Positions 1 through 7,404 of a stretch of DNA of 41,153 nucleotides are shown here, in pieces. Location: NCBI GenBank assembly GCA_015068765.1, contig SVJY01000016.1:1-41153 (forward strand), written 5' to 3'. The stretch comes from Oscillospiraceae bacterium. GTDB taxonomy: Bacteria > Bacillota > Clostridia > UMGS1883 > UMGS1540. The position numbers and the translations under genes are program-made. How positions within the stretch are numbered: the stretch's first letter is position 1; each line of letters opens with the position of its first letter. A model generated the notes under the pieces. The model was given only the letters and a program-made list of their open reading frames with translations, ran no database searches and had not been told where the DNA came from.

Positions 1-1
1 T

Positions 2-97
2 CGTGATAAGATTTTAGCAGTGCTGAAGAATGAATTTCCGATTAGACAATTGCAGAGAATTACGGGGATATCAAGGGGAGTAATAACGAAAGCTTAA
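2..97 (+). CDS. C-terminal end of a REP-associated (Y1-type) transposase, cut by window start
   Basis: An open frame from base 2 to the TAA at 95-97 encodes 31 residues, with the segments RDKILAVLKNEF and RQLQRITGISRGV. From memory this is the typical C-terminal tail of REP-associated tyrosine (Y1_Tnp) transposases of Clostridia, which often ends in an 'RQLxRxTGISRG' helix. The catalytic HUH part lies outside the window, so activity cannot be judged. The sequence right after the stop (about 98-142, with GTCCCCAAACG-type motifs) looks like the element's right end and recurs at 1021-1254. Family call is by motif memory only. Confidence 0.6.
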   Translation, partial: RDKILAVLKNEFPIRQLQRITGISRGVITKA

Positions 98-142
98 AAA
101 CACTACCAAAAAATGTACGTCCCCAAACGATCCCAAACGGTC
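38..142 (+). repeat. Right end of the REP-type element, copy A
   Basis: Bases 38 to about 130 are nearly identical to the 110-bp units at 1021-1130 and 1131-1240. They hold the last 20 codons of the transposase tail plus a short terminal segment ending in GTCCCCAAACGATCCC and AAACGGTCC. This copy is contiguous with more transposase sequence on its left, so it is probably the parent copy and the others are derived fragments. Confidence 0.75.
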
Positions 143-191
143 CTATATGATGCACTAAACCATTCGTTGAATAAAGTCGTTTACGCCGTTA

Positions 192-220
192 TTGCATGCC
201 TCTTGATTGCATGATATACT
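192..220 (+). promoter_or_regulatory. Sigma-A promoter for the XRE regulator
   Basis: TTGCAT (192-197), a 17-bp spacer and TATACT (215-220) form a good vegetative promoter 30 bp before the start codon. The -10 overlaps a small palindrome (GATATACTAAGTATC) that could be an autoregulatory XRE operator; that part is inference. Confidence 0.6.
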
Positions 221-249
221 AAGTATCACCTAAAAGAGGAGGTAAACAT

Positions 250-1080
250 ATGTATATTGGAACCAAAATAAAAGAGTTTCGCAAAAAACGCAATGTCACA
301 CAGGAAGAACTCGCCAGGCATATCGGTGTTTCTTTTCAGGCGGTAAGTAAATGGGAAAACAATATTTCTTTGCCGGACATTACCCTGCTCCCCCTTTTGG
401 CAAATTATTTCGGCGTTTCTATAGACGCACTTTTCGATTTTCATGTGCAAGAAGCTGAAAACGCCGTCCGAACAATTGCGGAAGAAGCTTACAGACATCG
501 GGAAGATAATCCCGCAAAAAGCCGAAAAATTCTTGAAGATGGTCTGAAAAAATATCCGGATAATGCAATTTTACTGAATAATATGCTGTACGTTATAAAC
601 TACACCGAACACCCGGACGAAACGATTTCTGTCGCAAGTGCTTTAATCGAAAAAAGCGACGACGATGCGGTTCGTTATGATGCACTTCGTTTCCTCGCAT
701 ATGCCTACAAAGCAAAGGGCGATTTAAAAAGTGCGGAAGCTGCAATCGGACAAATTCCGGAGCTCTATTTTACAAAGCTTACGGAAACTGCATATCTAAT
801 GGACGGAAAAGCCAAAATGACGGCGGCGGAAAAACAAAAATGGATTTCTTTTGATACCCTTCTGCAGATGATGGACAAAATAGCAGAAGTTTATGAAAAA
901 GACGGTGCTGTGGACAAAGCAATCGCCGAAATTGGAAATGCACTTTTACTTATCCCTATCCTTAAAAATAAAGCCTTTGATTCGTATACTGCCTATTTTA
1001 CAAAACAAGTAAGGCGTTTGCAATCCAAACGGTCCCGATTAGACAATTGCAGAGAATTACGGGGATATCAAGGGGAGTAA
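250..1080 (+). CDS. XRE-family transcriptional regulator with TPR-like C-terminal region, 3' end replaced by repeat DNA
   Basis: A 276-residue protein. Residues about 5-60 form a Cro/C1 helix-turn-helix (IKEFRKKRNVTQEELA, then VSFQAVSKWEN), followed by an all-helical region (about 70-245) resembling the TPR-like sensor part of this regulator type. The ATG at 250 sits 7 bp after a strong AGAGGAGG site. The last 20 or so residues are encoded by repeat copy B, so the natural C-terminus is missing and the stop codon (1078-1080) is donated by the mobile-element fragment. DNA binding is probably intact; ligand or dimer functions may be changed. Target unknown; it may regulate itself. Confidence 0.85.
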   Translation: MYIGTKIKEFRKKRNVTQEELARHIGVSFQAVSKWENNISLPDITLLPLLANYFGVSIDALFDFHVQEAENAVRTIAEEAYRHREDNPAKSRKILEDGLKKYPDNAILLNNMLYVINYTEHPDETISVASALIEKSDDDAVRYDALRFLAYAYKAKGDLKSAEAAIGQIPELYFTKLTETAYLMDGKAKMTAAEKQKWISFDTLLQMMDKIAEVYEKDGAVDKAIAEIGNALLLIPILKNKAFDSYTAYFTKQVRRLQSKRSRLDNCRELRGYQGE

Positions 1081-1240
1081 TAACGAAAGCTTAAAAACAC
1101 TACCAAAAAATGTACGTCCCCAAACGGTCCCAATCCAAACGGTCCCGATTAGACAATTGCAGAGAATTACGGGGATATCAAGGGGAGTAATAACGAAAGC
1201 TTAAAAACACTACCAAAAAATGTACGTCCCCAAACGGTCC
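1021..1240 (+). repeat. Perfect tandem duplication of a 110-bp unit derived from the transposon end
   Basis: Units 1021-1130 and 1131-1240 are identical by eye over 110 bp, followed by a partial GTCCCCAAACGGTC at 1241-1254. Each unit contains the last 20 transposase codons (from GATTAGACAATTGC) and the element's terminal sequence. Unit 1 supplies the end of the XRE reading frame. Perfect identity indicates a recent event or an assembly artefact. Confidence 0.9.
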
Positions 1241-1267
1241 GTCCCCAAACGGTCTTGTTGAAAGGTA

Positions 1268-2128
1268 TCATCTGTTTAAATGAATTCTGCAATGTGCATT
1301 GCGGTATTGCGTTGGGGTGACATTTTCCTTTCGTTTGAAAAGCTTCATAAAATATTTTTCGTCTGAAAAGCCAACTTTATAAGCGATTTCCGTTACATTT
1401 CTGTTGCTGTTAAGCAGTAAATTTTTTGCCTCTTTCAAGCGAATATCGTTTAGATATTCGCTTAGGGTCATACCTGTATCTGCTTTTAGGATTTGCGTCA
1501 GGTAGTCGGGATTATAGTGCAGCGCAGCCGCTGCTTCGCGGGCAGTCATGCCATCGCAGGCATGAAGCCGAAGAAACTCTCTGATTTTTGCACGTGTCGC
1601 ACTTTTTTTGTCAGATTGATTAGAATTGTTTTTACAATGTTCTGCCAAGGAAAAAAGGAGTATTTTTATATATGCATCACATATAATACGGCCTGTTTTA
1701 TTACCTTCGTGCATTTTCTCGGCCTCATCAATCATTTGCGAAAACAGAACAAAAAATTTTTCACAGTTGTCAATTTGTGAAAATTCCGGAAGAACACAAA
1801 GGCTGTTTTGCTCTAATTCTGCCGGATTATCTGTTTCTTTGATAAAAAAGCCTTCCGGTAAATTGAAATGACACCAAAAATGAGATTGGTCTTTGCTTGT
1901 AGGTTCCGTTCCATAATGGGGCGTATCCGGAAATAAAACCTGAAATGTCCCCTTTTTCAGCATATATTCTCTTCCGTCTTGCGCAAGCTTACATTCTCCG
2001 CTATATCCAAGCAACAGAACAATAGTATTGAGGATTCTTTTGGGGTGAGCCTGCCTATTGTGAGAAATAAACCGTCCGGCAGAAGAAAAAGCTATATTTT
2101 GGCTGTAATCAAAACATATATAATACAT
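1268..2128 (-). CDS. AraC-family regulator (probable activator of the GH127 operon)
   Basis: About 286 residues from the ATG at 2128. An N-terminal cupin-like sensor domain (residues about 20-100, with FPDTPHYGTEP) is followed by a C-terminal double helix-turn-helix (about 185-280) with the signature NVTEIAYKVGFSDEKYFMKLFKR. The frame also opens with GTG at 2143, but that codon lies inside the AAGGTGG ribosome binding site (2141-2147), so the downstream ATG is preferred. The gene diverges from the GH127 gene across a 108-bp region holding a palindrome, which is typical of a sugar-responsive local regulator. Inducer unknown, possibly arabinose-type sugars. Confidence 0.9.
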   Translation of the reverse strand: MYYICFDYSQNIAFSSAGRFISHNRQAHPKRILNTIVLLLGYSGECKLAQDGREYMLKKGTFQVLFPDTPHYGTEPTSKDQSHFWCHFNLPEGFFIKETDNPAELEQNSLCVLPEFSQIDNCEKFFVLFSQMIDEAEKMHEGNKTGRIICDAYIKILLFSLAEHCKNNSNQSDKKSATRAKIREFLRLHACDGMTAREAAAALHYNPDYLTQILKADTGMTLSEYLNDIRLKEAKNLLLNSNRNVTEIAYKVGFSDEKYFMKLFKRKENVTPTQYRNAHCRIHLNR

Positions 2129-2158
2129 ATAGGAAAAGACCACCTTTTATAAAGAAAT

Positions 2159-2175
2159 GACAGTTTCAAACTGTC
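2159..2175. promoter_or_regulatory. Palindromic operator candidate between AraC gene and GH127 gene
   Basis: GACAGTTTCAAACTGTC is a perfect 17-bp palindrome with one central base, placed in the -35 zone of the GH127 promoter. It is followed by a T-run, so a weak hairpin role is also possible, but a one-base loop argues against a terminator. Confidence 0.5.
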
Positions 2176-2192
2176 TTTTTTTCTGATATAAT
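2164..2192 (+). promoter_or_regulatory. Activator-type promoter of the GH127 operon
   Basis: A perfect -10 TATAAT (2187-2192) stands 17 bp after a poor -35 (TTTCAA, 2164-2169). A good -10 with a weak -35 overlapped by a palindrome is what an activator-dependent promoter looks like. Confidence 0.5.
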
Positions 2193-2236
2193 TATAACAC
2201 AGATTTATCACTATATCAAGAAAAAGGAGAATTTTT

Positions 2237-4120
2237 ATGAAAGAGTTTTATGTACAGCCCGAGGTGTCGGAAGTGAGTTTAAATGATAGTTTTTGGACAC
2301 CTTATGTCAACGGTATTCGCGATGTAATGATTCCCTATTGCTTTGATAAATTTGAAGAAACGGGATACATTCAAAATTTTAAAAGCACTGCCCAAAAAGA
2401 TGGGAAAAAGCATGTGGGTCCGACGTTTTCTGACGGATTGTTTATTGAAACCATAACAGGTGCATCCAATTTTTTAAACACTTATTATGATGCAGAGCTT
2501 GATAAAAAGCTTGATAAATTTATTGATATTGTTATTTCGGCACAACAGAATGACGGCTATCTTTGTACGGTAGTTTGCCAGAATTACCCGGAAAGAAAAT
2601 GGGGTGAGGGAGAAGGGGGCGATATTGTAGAACAGCACGACCTTTATAATCAAGGTGCACTGGTAGAAGCGGCGGTTGCACATTATAAGGCGACCAAAAA
2701 GACAAAATTACTTAAAGCGGCAGTCAAGTGTGCCAATAATATATGTGCATATATCGGAGAAAAGCCTAAACATAATATTGTACCCGGTCACTCCTTGCCC
2801 GAAATGGCATTTCTCAGTCTGTACCGACTTTTTAGGGACAGTGACGCACTTAATGATTTTGCAATCGAAAATAATGTAAAGCCTGAAGAATATTTGGAAA
2901 TAGTTCGTTTTTGGTATGATAACCGTGGTAAACACGAGGGAAGGCAACTATGCAGAGTCGAAAAGCTTACGCCTGACTACAATCAGGACAGTGCTCCGTT
3001 TGGCGAAATGCGTTCGGCTATGGGACATGCAGTAAGAGCAGGCCTTTGCTATCAGGGAGCAGCCGCAGCCAGACGGGAGCTTATGAGAGATGATTACGAA
3101 GACGCTCTTTTTGCAATCTGGGACGATGTGATAAAGAAAAAAATCCATATAAGCGGCGGAATAGGCTCAAGACACGACATTGAGGGGTTTGACAGTGAAT
3201 ATGAACTCCCAAATGATGCATATCTGGAAACCTGTGCCGGTATTGCACTGGCATTCTGGGCGGCAGAAATGAATTTAATTTTAAAAAAATCAGAGTATTT
3301 TGATTATTTTGAACTTTCGCTTTATAACAATATTCTTGGGGCGGTTGGTAATGACTTTAAAAAATACTACTATGACAATCCTTTGGTAAATGACGGCACG
3401 AAAAACCGTTGGGATTGGCATGATTGTCCTTGTTGCCCGCCGATGCTTGCAAAGCTGTATTCCACCCTTGCAACCTTCGTTTACAGTTATAACAATAATG
3501 AACTTTGTATCAATATGTATATTGGAAGTACAATGAAAACAAAGGATTTTGTTGTAGAGCAAAGGGATAAAAACTTTCAAATAACAGTGGAAAACGGACC
3601 TAAAAAGGTTAGCTTCAGAATTCCTGCCTATGCACAAGATTTTTCTTTATACAAAGACGGCAAAAAAACAGAATATTCTGTTGAAAACGGATATGCAGTT
3701 ATAGAGCTTAACGAGGGAACTTCTAAGCTTGATGTTTCATATAAACTTAAGCTGGCAGAAATCTGTGCAAATCCTAAAGTAGAGGCGAATGTTGGGAGAG
3801 TTTGTGTAATGTACGGGCAGTATCTTATGTGTGCGGAGGGGGCAGACAATAACGGAAATGTCGACTTTGTTTTAGCGGAGAACCCTGACTTTTGTGTTTG
3901 TGGGGATTGCATTCAGGCAAAAATAGCCGGTGGAAATGAAGCGGTTTTTATTCCGTATTATAAGCGTAACAACAGAGTAAATGAAAATACCGATGATTCT
4001 AAAATGGCCGTATGGTTCCATAAGGAAAATATGAAGTCAAAAACTAAAAAGATAACCAACGATAATCTGTACGGCTATTATGAAGTATATAATGGTGAGG
4101 CTTTATCACAAAAAACTTGA
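2237..4120 (+). CDS. GH127 (DUF1680) beta-L-arabinofuranosidase-like glycoside hydrolase
   Basis: A 627-residue protein with the family hallmarks: N-terminal LNDSFWTPY, an (alpha/alpha)6 barrel core with HDLYNQGALVEAA, GHAVRAG, then HISGGIGSRHD with the acidic pair E321/E323, and ETCAG (C333). The zinc/nucleophile motif CPCCPP has Cys399-Cys400, matching Cys417-Cys418 in Bifidobacterium HypBA1. The C-terminal part is a beta-sandwich. There is no signal peptide, so it acts in the cytoplasm on imported oligosaccharides. Length matches GH127 (about 620-660). ATG at 2237 follows AAAAAGGAG. First gene after the divergent AraC regulator, cotranscribed with the epimerase-like gene. Exact substrate (beta-L-Araf versus another sugar) cannot be fixed from sequence. 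Confidence 0.88.
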   Translation: MKEFYVQPEVSEVSLNDSFWTPYVNGIRDVMIPYCFDKFEETGYIQNFKSTAQKDGKKHVGPTFSDGLFIETITGASNFLNTYYDAELDKKLDKFIDIVISAQQNDGYLCTVVCQNYPERKWGEGEGGDIVEQHDLYNQGALVEAAVAHYKATKKTKLLKAAVKCANNICAYIGEKPKHNIVPGHSLPEMAFLSLYRLFRDSDALNDFAIENNVKPEEYLEIVRFWYDNRGKHEGRQLCRVEKLTPDYNQDSAPFGEMRSAMGHAVRAGLCYQGAAAARRELMRDDYEDALFAIWDDVIKKKIHISGGIGSRHDIEGFDSEYELPNDAYLETCAGIALAFWAAEMNLILKKSEYFDYFELSLYNNILGAVGNDFKKYYYDNPLVNDGTKNRWDWHDCPCCPPMLAKLYSTLATFVYSYNNNELCINMYIGSTMKTKDFVVEQRDKNFQITVENGPKKVSFRIPAYAQDFSLYKDGKKTEYSVENGYAVIELNEGTSKLDVSYKLKLAEICANPKVEANVGRVCVMYGQYLMCAEGADNNGNVDFVLAENPDFCVCGDCIQAKIAGGNEAVFIPYYKRNNRVNENTDDSKMAVWFHKENMKSKTKKITNDNLYGYYEVYNGEALSQKT

Positions 4121-4255
4121 ATACTTGAATAACATATGGTACAATACTGTTGGGAAAAAGATGTGCAGGCAGGAATGGTGAGCGAAACGATTATCAGAGC
4201 TTGTAAAAATAAAAAACTGTCTTGCCCCAATATGTATTTTTGGAGTGTGATGAAG

Positions 4256-5179
4256 ATGATTCAAATATACGGTACAGCGTTTAAAGATGTTACCGGCATT
4301 TGTGTTGAAACCGAAAAGTTAAAGGCGGTATTTTTACCGCAGTATGGTGCAAAGCTTGCATCACTTATTTATAAAAAGGATCATTACGAAATTCTTGCAC
4401 AAGATGAAAGCAAGGCGTATTTGCCACAAAGCAAAAACAGTATGTACATAGAAAATGAGGTTTCGGCGGTGGATGACCTTTTTCCGACAATAGATCCGTG
4501 CAGGACGGGCTTTGCCGATAACGCAGAATATCCCTGCCACGGTGAAACATTAAGGTTTCCGCATAGTTATACGATAGAAGGGGACACACTGACAATGGCG
4601 TTTGTATCTGAAACATTCGGATATAAATTTATCAAGCATGTAAAAGAAGGAGAATGCGGCGGCATTACCGTAGCTTATTCAATCACAAACCTCGCCGAGG
4701 AAGATTTCCCCTGCATATTCGGGCTTCACTGTATGCTCACTGCAGAGCAAGGGGGCAAGGTCTTGTCATTTGAAAGGCCCGGCGATGCGGTTATTATGTT
4801 TGATGAGGACGGTCAGTTCGGCAAGCCGCTGCAAAATGTTCAACTATCTGATAAAATGCTTATATCGGATGCTTTCGACAAAAACGGCAATGCATATAAA
4901 TATTATTTATGCAAAGAAAAAACTGTCGGCAAATGCGGATATTATAACCCCGTTATCAATAAAAACATTATTTTGTCGTATGACGGAAATGCACTTCCTT
5001 ACCTCGGTGTATGGATGAATAACGGCAAATTCAAGGGCATGTATAATGCGGCACTTGAGCCGTGCACGGCACCGTATGATTCGCCGGCAAACGCAAGGGA
5101 AAAAGGTTATAATTTTATTATCGGTAAGGGCGAGACATACAGTGTGGACATTACCTTTAATGTTGAGGACAGTGTGTAG
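4256..5179 (+). CDS. Aldose 1-epimerase-like (galactose mutarotase-fold) protein
   Basis: About 307 residues from ATG 4256, 9 bp after a TTGGAGTG site; ATG 4250 is an alternative. The frame extends back to 4136 but that extension lacks a ribosome binding site and has atypical composition. Mutarotase features are visible: QYGAKLASLIYK near the N-terminus, CHGETLRFPHSY and FGLHCML supplying the two conserved His, and a C-terminal YLGVWMN...LEPCTAPYDS with the probable catalytic Glu. These proteins interconvert sugar anomers in the cytoplasm. Next to GH127, it would act on the sugar released there. A non-enzymatic sugar-binding member of the same fold is the main alternative. Confidence 0.75.
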   Translation: MIQIYGTAFKDVTGICVETEKLKAVFLPQYGAKLASLIYKKDHYEILAQDESKAYLPQSKNSMYIENEVSAVDDLFPTIDPCRTGFADNAEYPCHGETLRFPHSYTIEGDTLTMAFVSETFGYKFIKHVKEGECGGITVAYSITNLAEEDFPCIFGLHCMLTAEQGGKVLSFERPGDAVIMFDEDGQFGKPLQNVQLSDKMLISDAFDKNGNAYKYYLCKEKTVGKCGYYNPVINKNIILSYDGNALPYLGVWMNNGKFKGMYNAALEPCTAPYDSPANAREKGYNFIIGKGETYSVDITFNVEDSV

Positions 5180-5182
5180 TTT

Positions 5183-5287
5183 GGGAAAATTAGAAAACCG
5201 TACCCTGCTTTCTTGACAGCGGCTTGTGAGCGGTTTGGCGTAACGCCCGAAGCAGAAGACTTTATTTATTCAGAAACAAGGACATAA
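5183..5287 (+). pseudogene. C-terminal remnant of a HAD-like hydrolase (tentative)
   Basis: An open frame without a start codon reads KIRKPYPAFLTAACERFGV then TPEAEDFIYSET before a TAA at 5285-5287. It resembles the 'KPDPxIFxxACExLGVxPEE' segment of beta-phosphoglucomutase-like HAD phosphatases, with the key Asp changed (KPYP). Nothing upstream continues it, because the epimerase-like gene ends three bases earlier in another frame. It may be debris left by an exchange at the edge of the AT-rich block. Recognition is by motif memory only. Confidence 0.4.
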
Positions 5288-5292
5288 CAAAG

Positions 5293-5357
5293 TCCGGACG
5301 GAAAAAGACAAAAATCAGTTGATGAATCGTTGCCTTTTTGCCGTCCGGTTTTTTTGT
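5293..5357 (+). terminator. Rho-independent terminator after the GH127/epimerase operon
   Basis: A long stem pairs CCGGACGGAAAAAG (about 5295) with CTTTTTGCCGTCCGG (about 5332-5349), with one bulged base, and is followed by seven T. Confidence 0.8.
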
Positions 5358-5367
5358 GGCCCTAGGT

Positions 5368-6132
5368 TTATGCCTTATGTATAAAGATCTTGGATGGGGG
5401 ATAGCCATATATTTTTTTTATCACCCTGCAAAAATATTTTGTATCCGTAAATCCGGATAATAGAGCTACCTCGCTAATGGTAAGATTGCCCTTTGAAAGT
5501 AGATTCACTGCGTGTTCAATCCGTAGGTTTGTAAGATATTTCGAGGGTGTCTCTCCAAAACGCTCGAAAAACAGTTTTCTGAAATAGGTATTACTCATAT
5601 AGGCGATTTTAGAAAGCCGGTCAATGGTAAGCGAGCAATCTGTGTAGTTTGCTTTCATAAATTCTACAGCTTCGTAAAAGCTTTTGTATAATTCGCTTTT
5701 ATAAAATTTACTCGTCTGTGAGGACAAATTTGCCAATATTTCATAGAAAACAGACATGGCATGGTGGTAATAGGAAAGACCGGCATAGTTCCAGATATGG
5801 TGGGCGTTTTTGAAAAGGTTATAGGTTACCTGCGGGGAAAACAATTCAAAAATCTCTATATCCGGGTTGGCATCCGTATCAAAATGAATGACGTATATTT
5901 CGTTTCTTTCTGTATAGTCGGCAGTATAACAAAAGTTTGCAGGCATATAGGTGATGCTTCCGGGAGCGGCCGTTTTTGTCGGCAAGGCATCGTGGGAAAA
6001 AAGAGCCGTCCCGGACACACGGAAAGCAAGAGCGTGGTACGGTCTGGGTGCCACATAAACGGAGGATTTTTCAAAATGCAGGTGTTGAATGTCCCGCAGT
6101 CGTATATTACTGTTTCGATCCAGCAAAGCCAT
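5368..6132 (-). CDS. AraC-family regulator diverging from the GH89/SIS locus
   Basis: About 254 residues from ATG 6132 (MALLDRN), preceded by GGAGAAGCACG; an upstream in-frame extension to 6339 crosses the gene's own promoter and is rejected. An N-terminal cupin-like sensor (about 20-110) leads to the C-terminal double helix-turn-helix (about 155-250) with CSLTIDRLSKIAYMSNTYF and TISEVALLSGFTDTKYFCR. Its position opposite the 6366-12153 operon, sharing a 233-bp divergent region, makes it the likely controller of that operon. Effector unknown. Confidence 0.9.
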   Translation of the reverse strand: MALLDRNSNIRLRDIQHLHFEKSSVYVAPRPYHALAFRVSGTALFSHDALPTKTAAPGSITYMPANFCYTADYTERNEIYVIHFDTDANPDIEIFELFSPQVTYNLFKNAHHIWNYAGLSYYHHAMSVFYEILANLSSQTSKFYKSELYKSFYEAVEFMKANYTDCSLTIDRLSKIAYMSNTYFRKLFFERFGETPSKYLTNLRIEHAVNLLSKGNLTISEVALLSGFTDTKYFCRVIKKIYGYPPSKIFIHKA

Positions 6133-6166
6133 CGTGCTTCTCCTTTGTTCCTGTAAGTATAGGATA

Positions 6167-6195
6167 AGTATACTGCAAAAAAAAGGAATTGTCAA
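6167..6195 (-). promoter_or_regulatory. Consensus sigma-A promoter of the AraC gene
   Basis: On the minus strand TTGACA (6195-6190), 17 bp, then TATACT (6172-6167): a perfect -35 and near-perfect -10. It lies upstream of ATG 6132, which supports that start. Confidence 0.8.
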
Positions 6196-6231
6196 GTTAT
6201 AAAAAGTCCACCTTTTGTTTTGATATGTGGG

Positions 6232-6260
6232 TTGTCCGCAGAAATAAATTTTTGTATTAT
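6232..6260 (+). promoter_or_regulatory. Promoter of the SIS/Gfo/GH89-like operon
   Basis: TTGTCC (6232-6237), 17 bp, TATTAT (6255-6260), about 100 bp before the first gene. The weak -35 fits AraC activation; the long leader (6265-6365) holds no riboswitch I can recognise. Confidence 0.5.
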
Positions 6261-6365
6261 AAAGATAGCATTCGTACGTGTGTTTGGCAAAGAAGCTGTT
6301 TTTTAAGAAGCGGAACGGCTTTTTGGGCCCGACAAACAAAAATGTAAGAAAAGGAGAAAAGCAAA

Positions 6366-7403
6366 ATGGCGATTAAACACACAGCGGTCAGCTATTACGG
6401 CATGAACTACACCGAACACGCAAAACAGGATTTTGAAGAGATGGCGGCACATGGGTGCGATACGGTTGTGCTGGCACTGACGGAGTTTGACATTGATTTT
6501 TGGTTTCCCAATATCAATGCAATCGTAAAAACAGCCCACGAGGTAGGTCTGCGTGTTCTGGCAGACACATGGGGCATCGGCAAATACTTCGGCGGTGAGA
6601 ATGTCAGCCTGTTTTTGCAGAACAACATTCATCACAGACAGGTCTCTGCCTTCACAGGCGAAGTCCTCAATGCGGCTTGCTTTAACACGAATTCCTTCCG
6701 GGACTATTTCCGGAACATCTGTATCCGTCTGGCACGGGAGACAGAGGTGGATGGCTTTTTCTGGGATGAGCCCCATTATGCGATGCCCAAGTCCTATGCT
6801 TCGATTACAGGCGGTGCAGGCGATGACTGGGCGTGCCGTTGCCCGGAATGTATGAAAAAGTTTGAAGCGTATTATGGCTATGAGATGCCCAAAATCATGA
6901 ACGATGACGTGAAACAGTTCCGATGGAGAGAGGCACTCTTTACACTTTCCGACACCTCACGGGTACTGAAGGAAATCAATCCGGCACTGGAAATTACCTG
7001 CTGTGTACACGCTACAATGCAGTCCTATTACGTCACAGAGCTCCGCGGCTATGATAACTGGGAAATGGTGGCAGCTTGCCCCTATTTTGATGTATTTTCC
7101 AGCACAATTATCAACTGGGAGCTGCCGGAAAGCTTCTTTCGTGACATTACGGAACGCACCGTGCGGATTGCAAAGAAATACGGTAAGGAATCGGAACGTT
7201 GGCTCATGGGCTATCATAAACAGCCTGCGGACTGGAAGCAGATTGATAAAATTGTGGATCTGTATGAAGAACTGGGCGTGGACCGTCTGGCAACATGGAC
7301 GTATCGTGGCGGCTACGGCACGGTGGTTTCCGCAAAGGATCCTATAAAGCTTTGGGATTGCATTGGTGAAAATTATAGAAGAGTGTTAAAAAAGGAGAAA
7401 TAA
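6366..7403 (+). CDS. Putative TIM-barrel glycosidase-like protein, family not recognised
   Basis: A 345-residue cytoplasmic protein (no signal peptide). I see a barrel-like order of strands and helices: GCDTVVLALTEFD (about 31-43), GLRVLADTWGIGKYFGG (about 61-77), VDGFFWDEPHY (about 128-138) and ATWTYRGGYGTV near the end. The Asp-Glu-Pro at the end of a predicted strand is where many TIM-barrel hydrolases keep a catalytic acid. A CRCPECMKKF motif after it could bind zinc. A good GGAG site precedes ATG 6366. It leads the operon and is one base from the SIS gene. A role in cleaving or binding the locus sugar is inference; it could also be a lyase or isomerase barrel. Confidence 0.65.
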   Translation: MAIKHTAVSYYGMNYTEHAKQDFEEMAAHGCDTVVLALTEFDIDFWFPNINAIVKTAHEVGLRVLADTWGIGKYFGGENVSLFLQNNIHHRQVSAFTGEVLNAACFNTNSFRDYFRNICIRLARETEVDGFFWDEPHYAMPKSYASITGGAGDDWACRCPECMKKFEAYYGYEMPKIMNDDVKQFRWREALFTLSDTSRVLKEINPALEITCCVHATMQSYYVTELRGYDNWEMVAACPYFDVFSSTIINWELPESFFRDITERTVRIAKKYGKESERWLMGYHKQPADWKQIDKIVDLYEELGVDRLATWTYRGGYGTVVSAKDPIKLWDCIGENYRRVLKKEK

Positions 7404-7404
7404 G

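Noticed and set aside
1-1254. CRISPR-like array from the repeated GTCCCCAAACGGTCC strings
   Set aside because: Spacing is irregular, the copies belong to a longer 110-bp unit and there are no unique spacers or cas genes.
2159-2182. Palindrome plus T-run as a terminator
   Set aside because: The loop would be one base and it lies between divergent promoters, so an operator reading is preferred.
4136-4255. N-terminal extension of the epimerase-like gene
   Set aside because: No ribosome binding site at 4136 and no match to the mutarotase start; TTGGAGTG before 4256 fits better.
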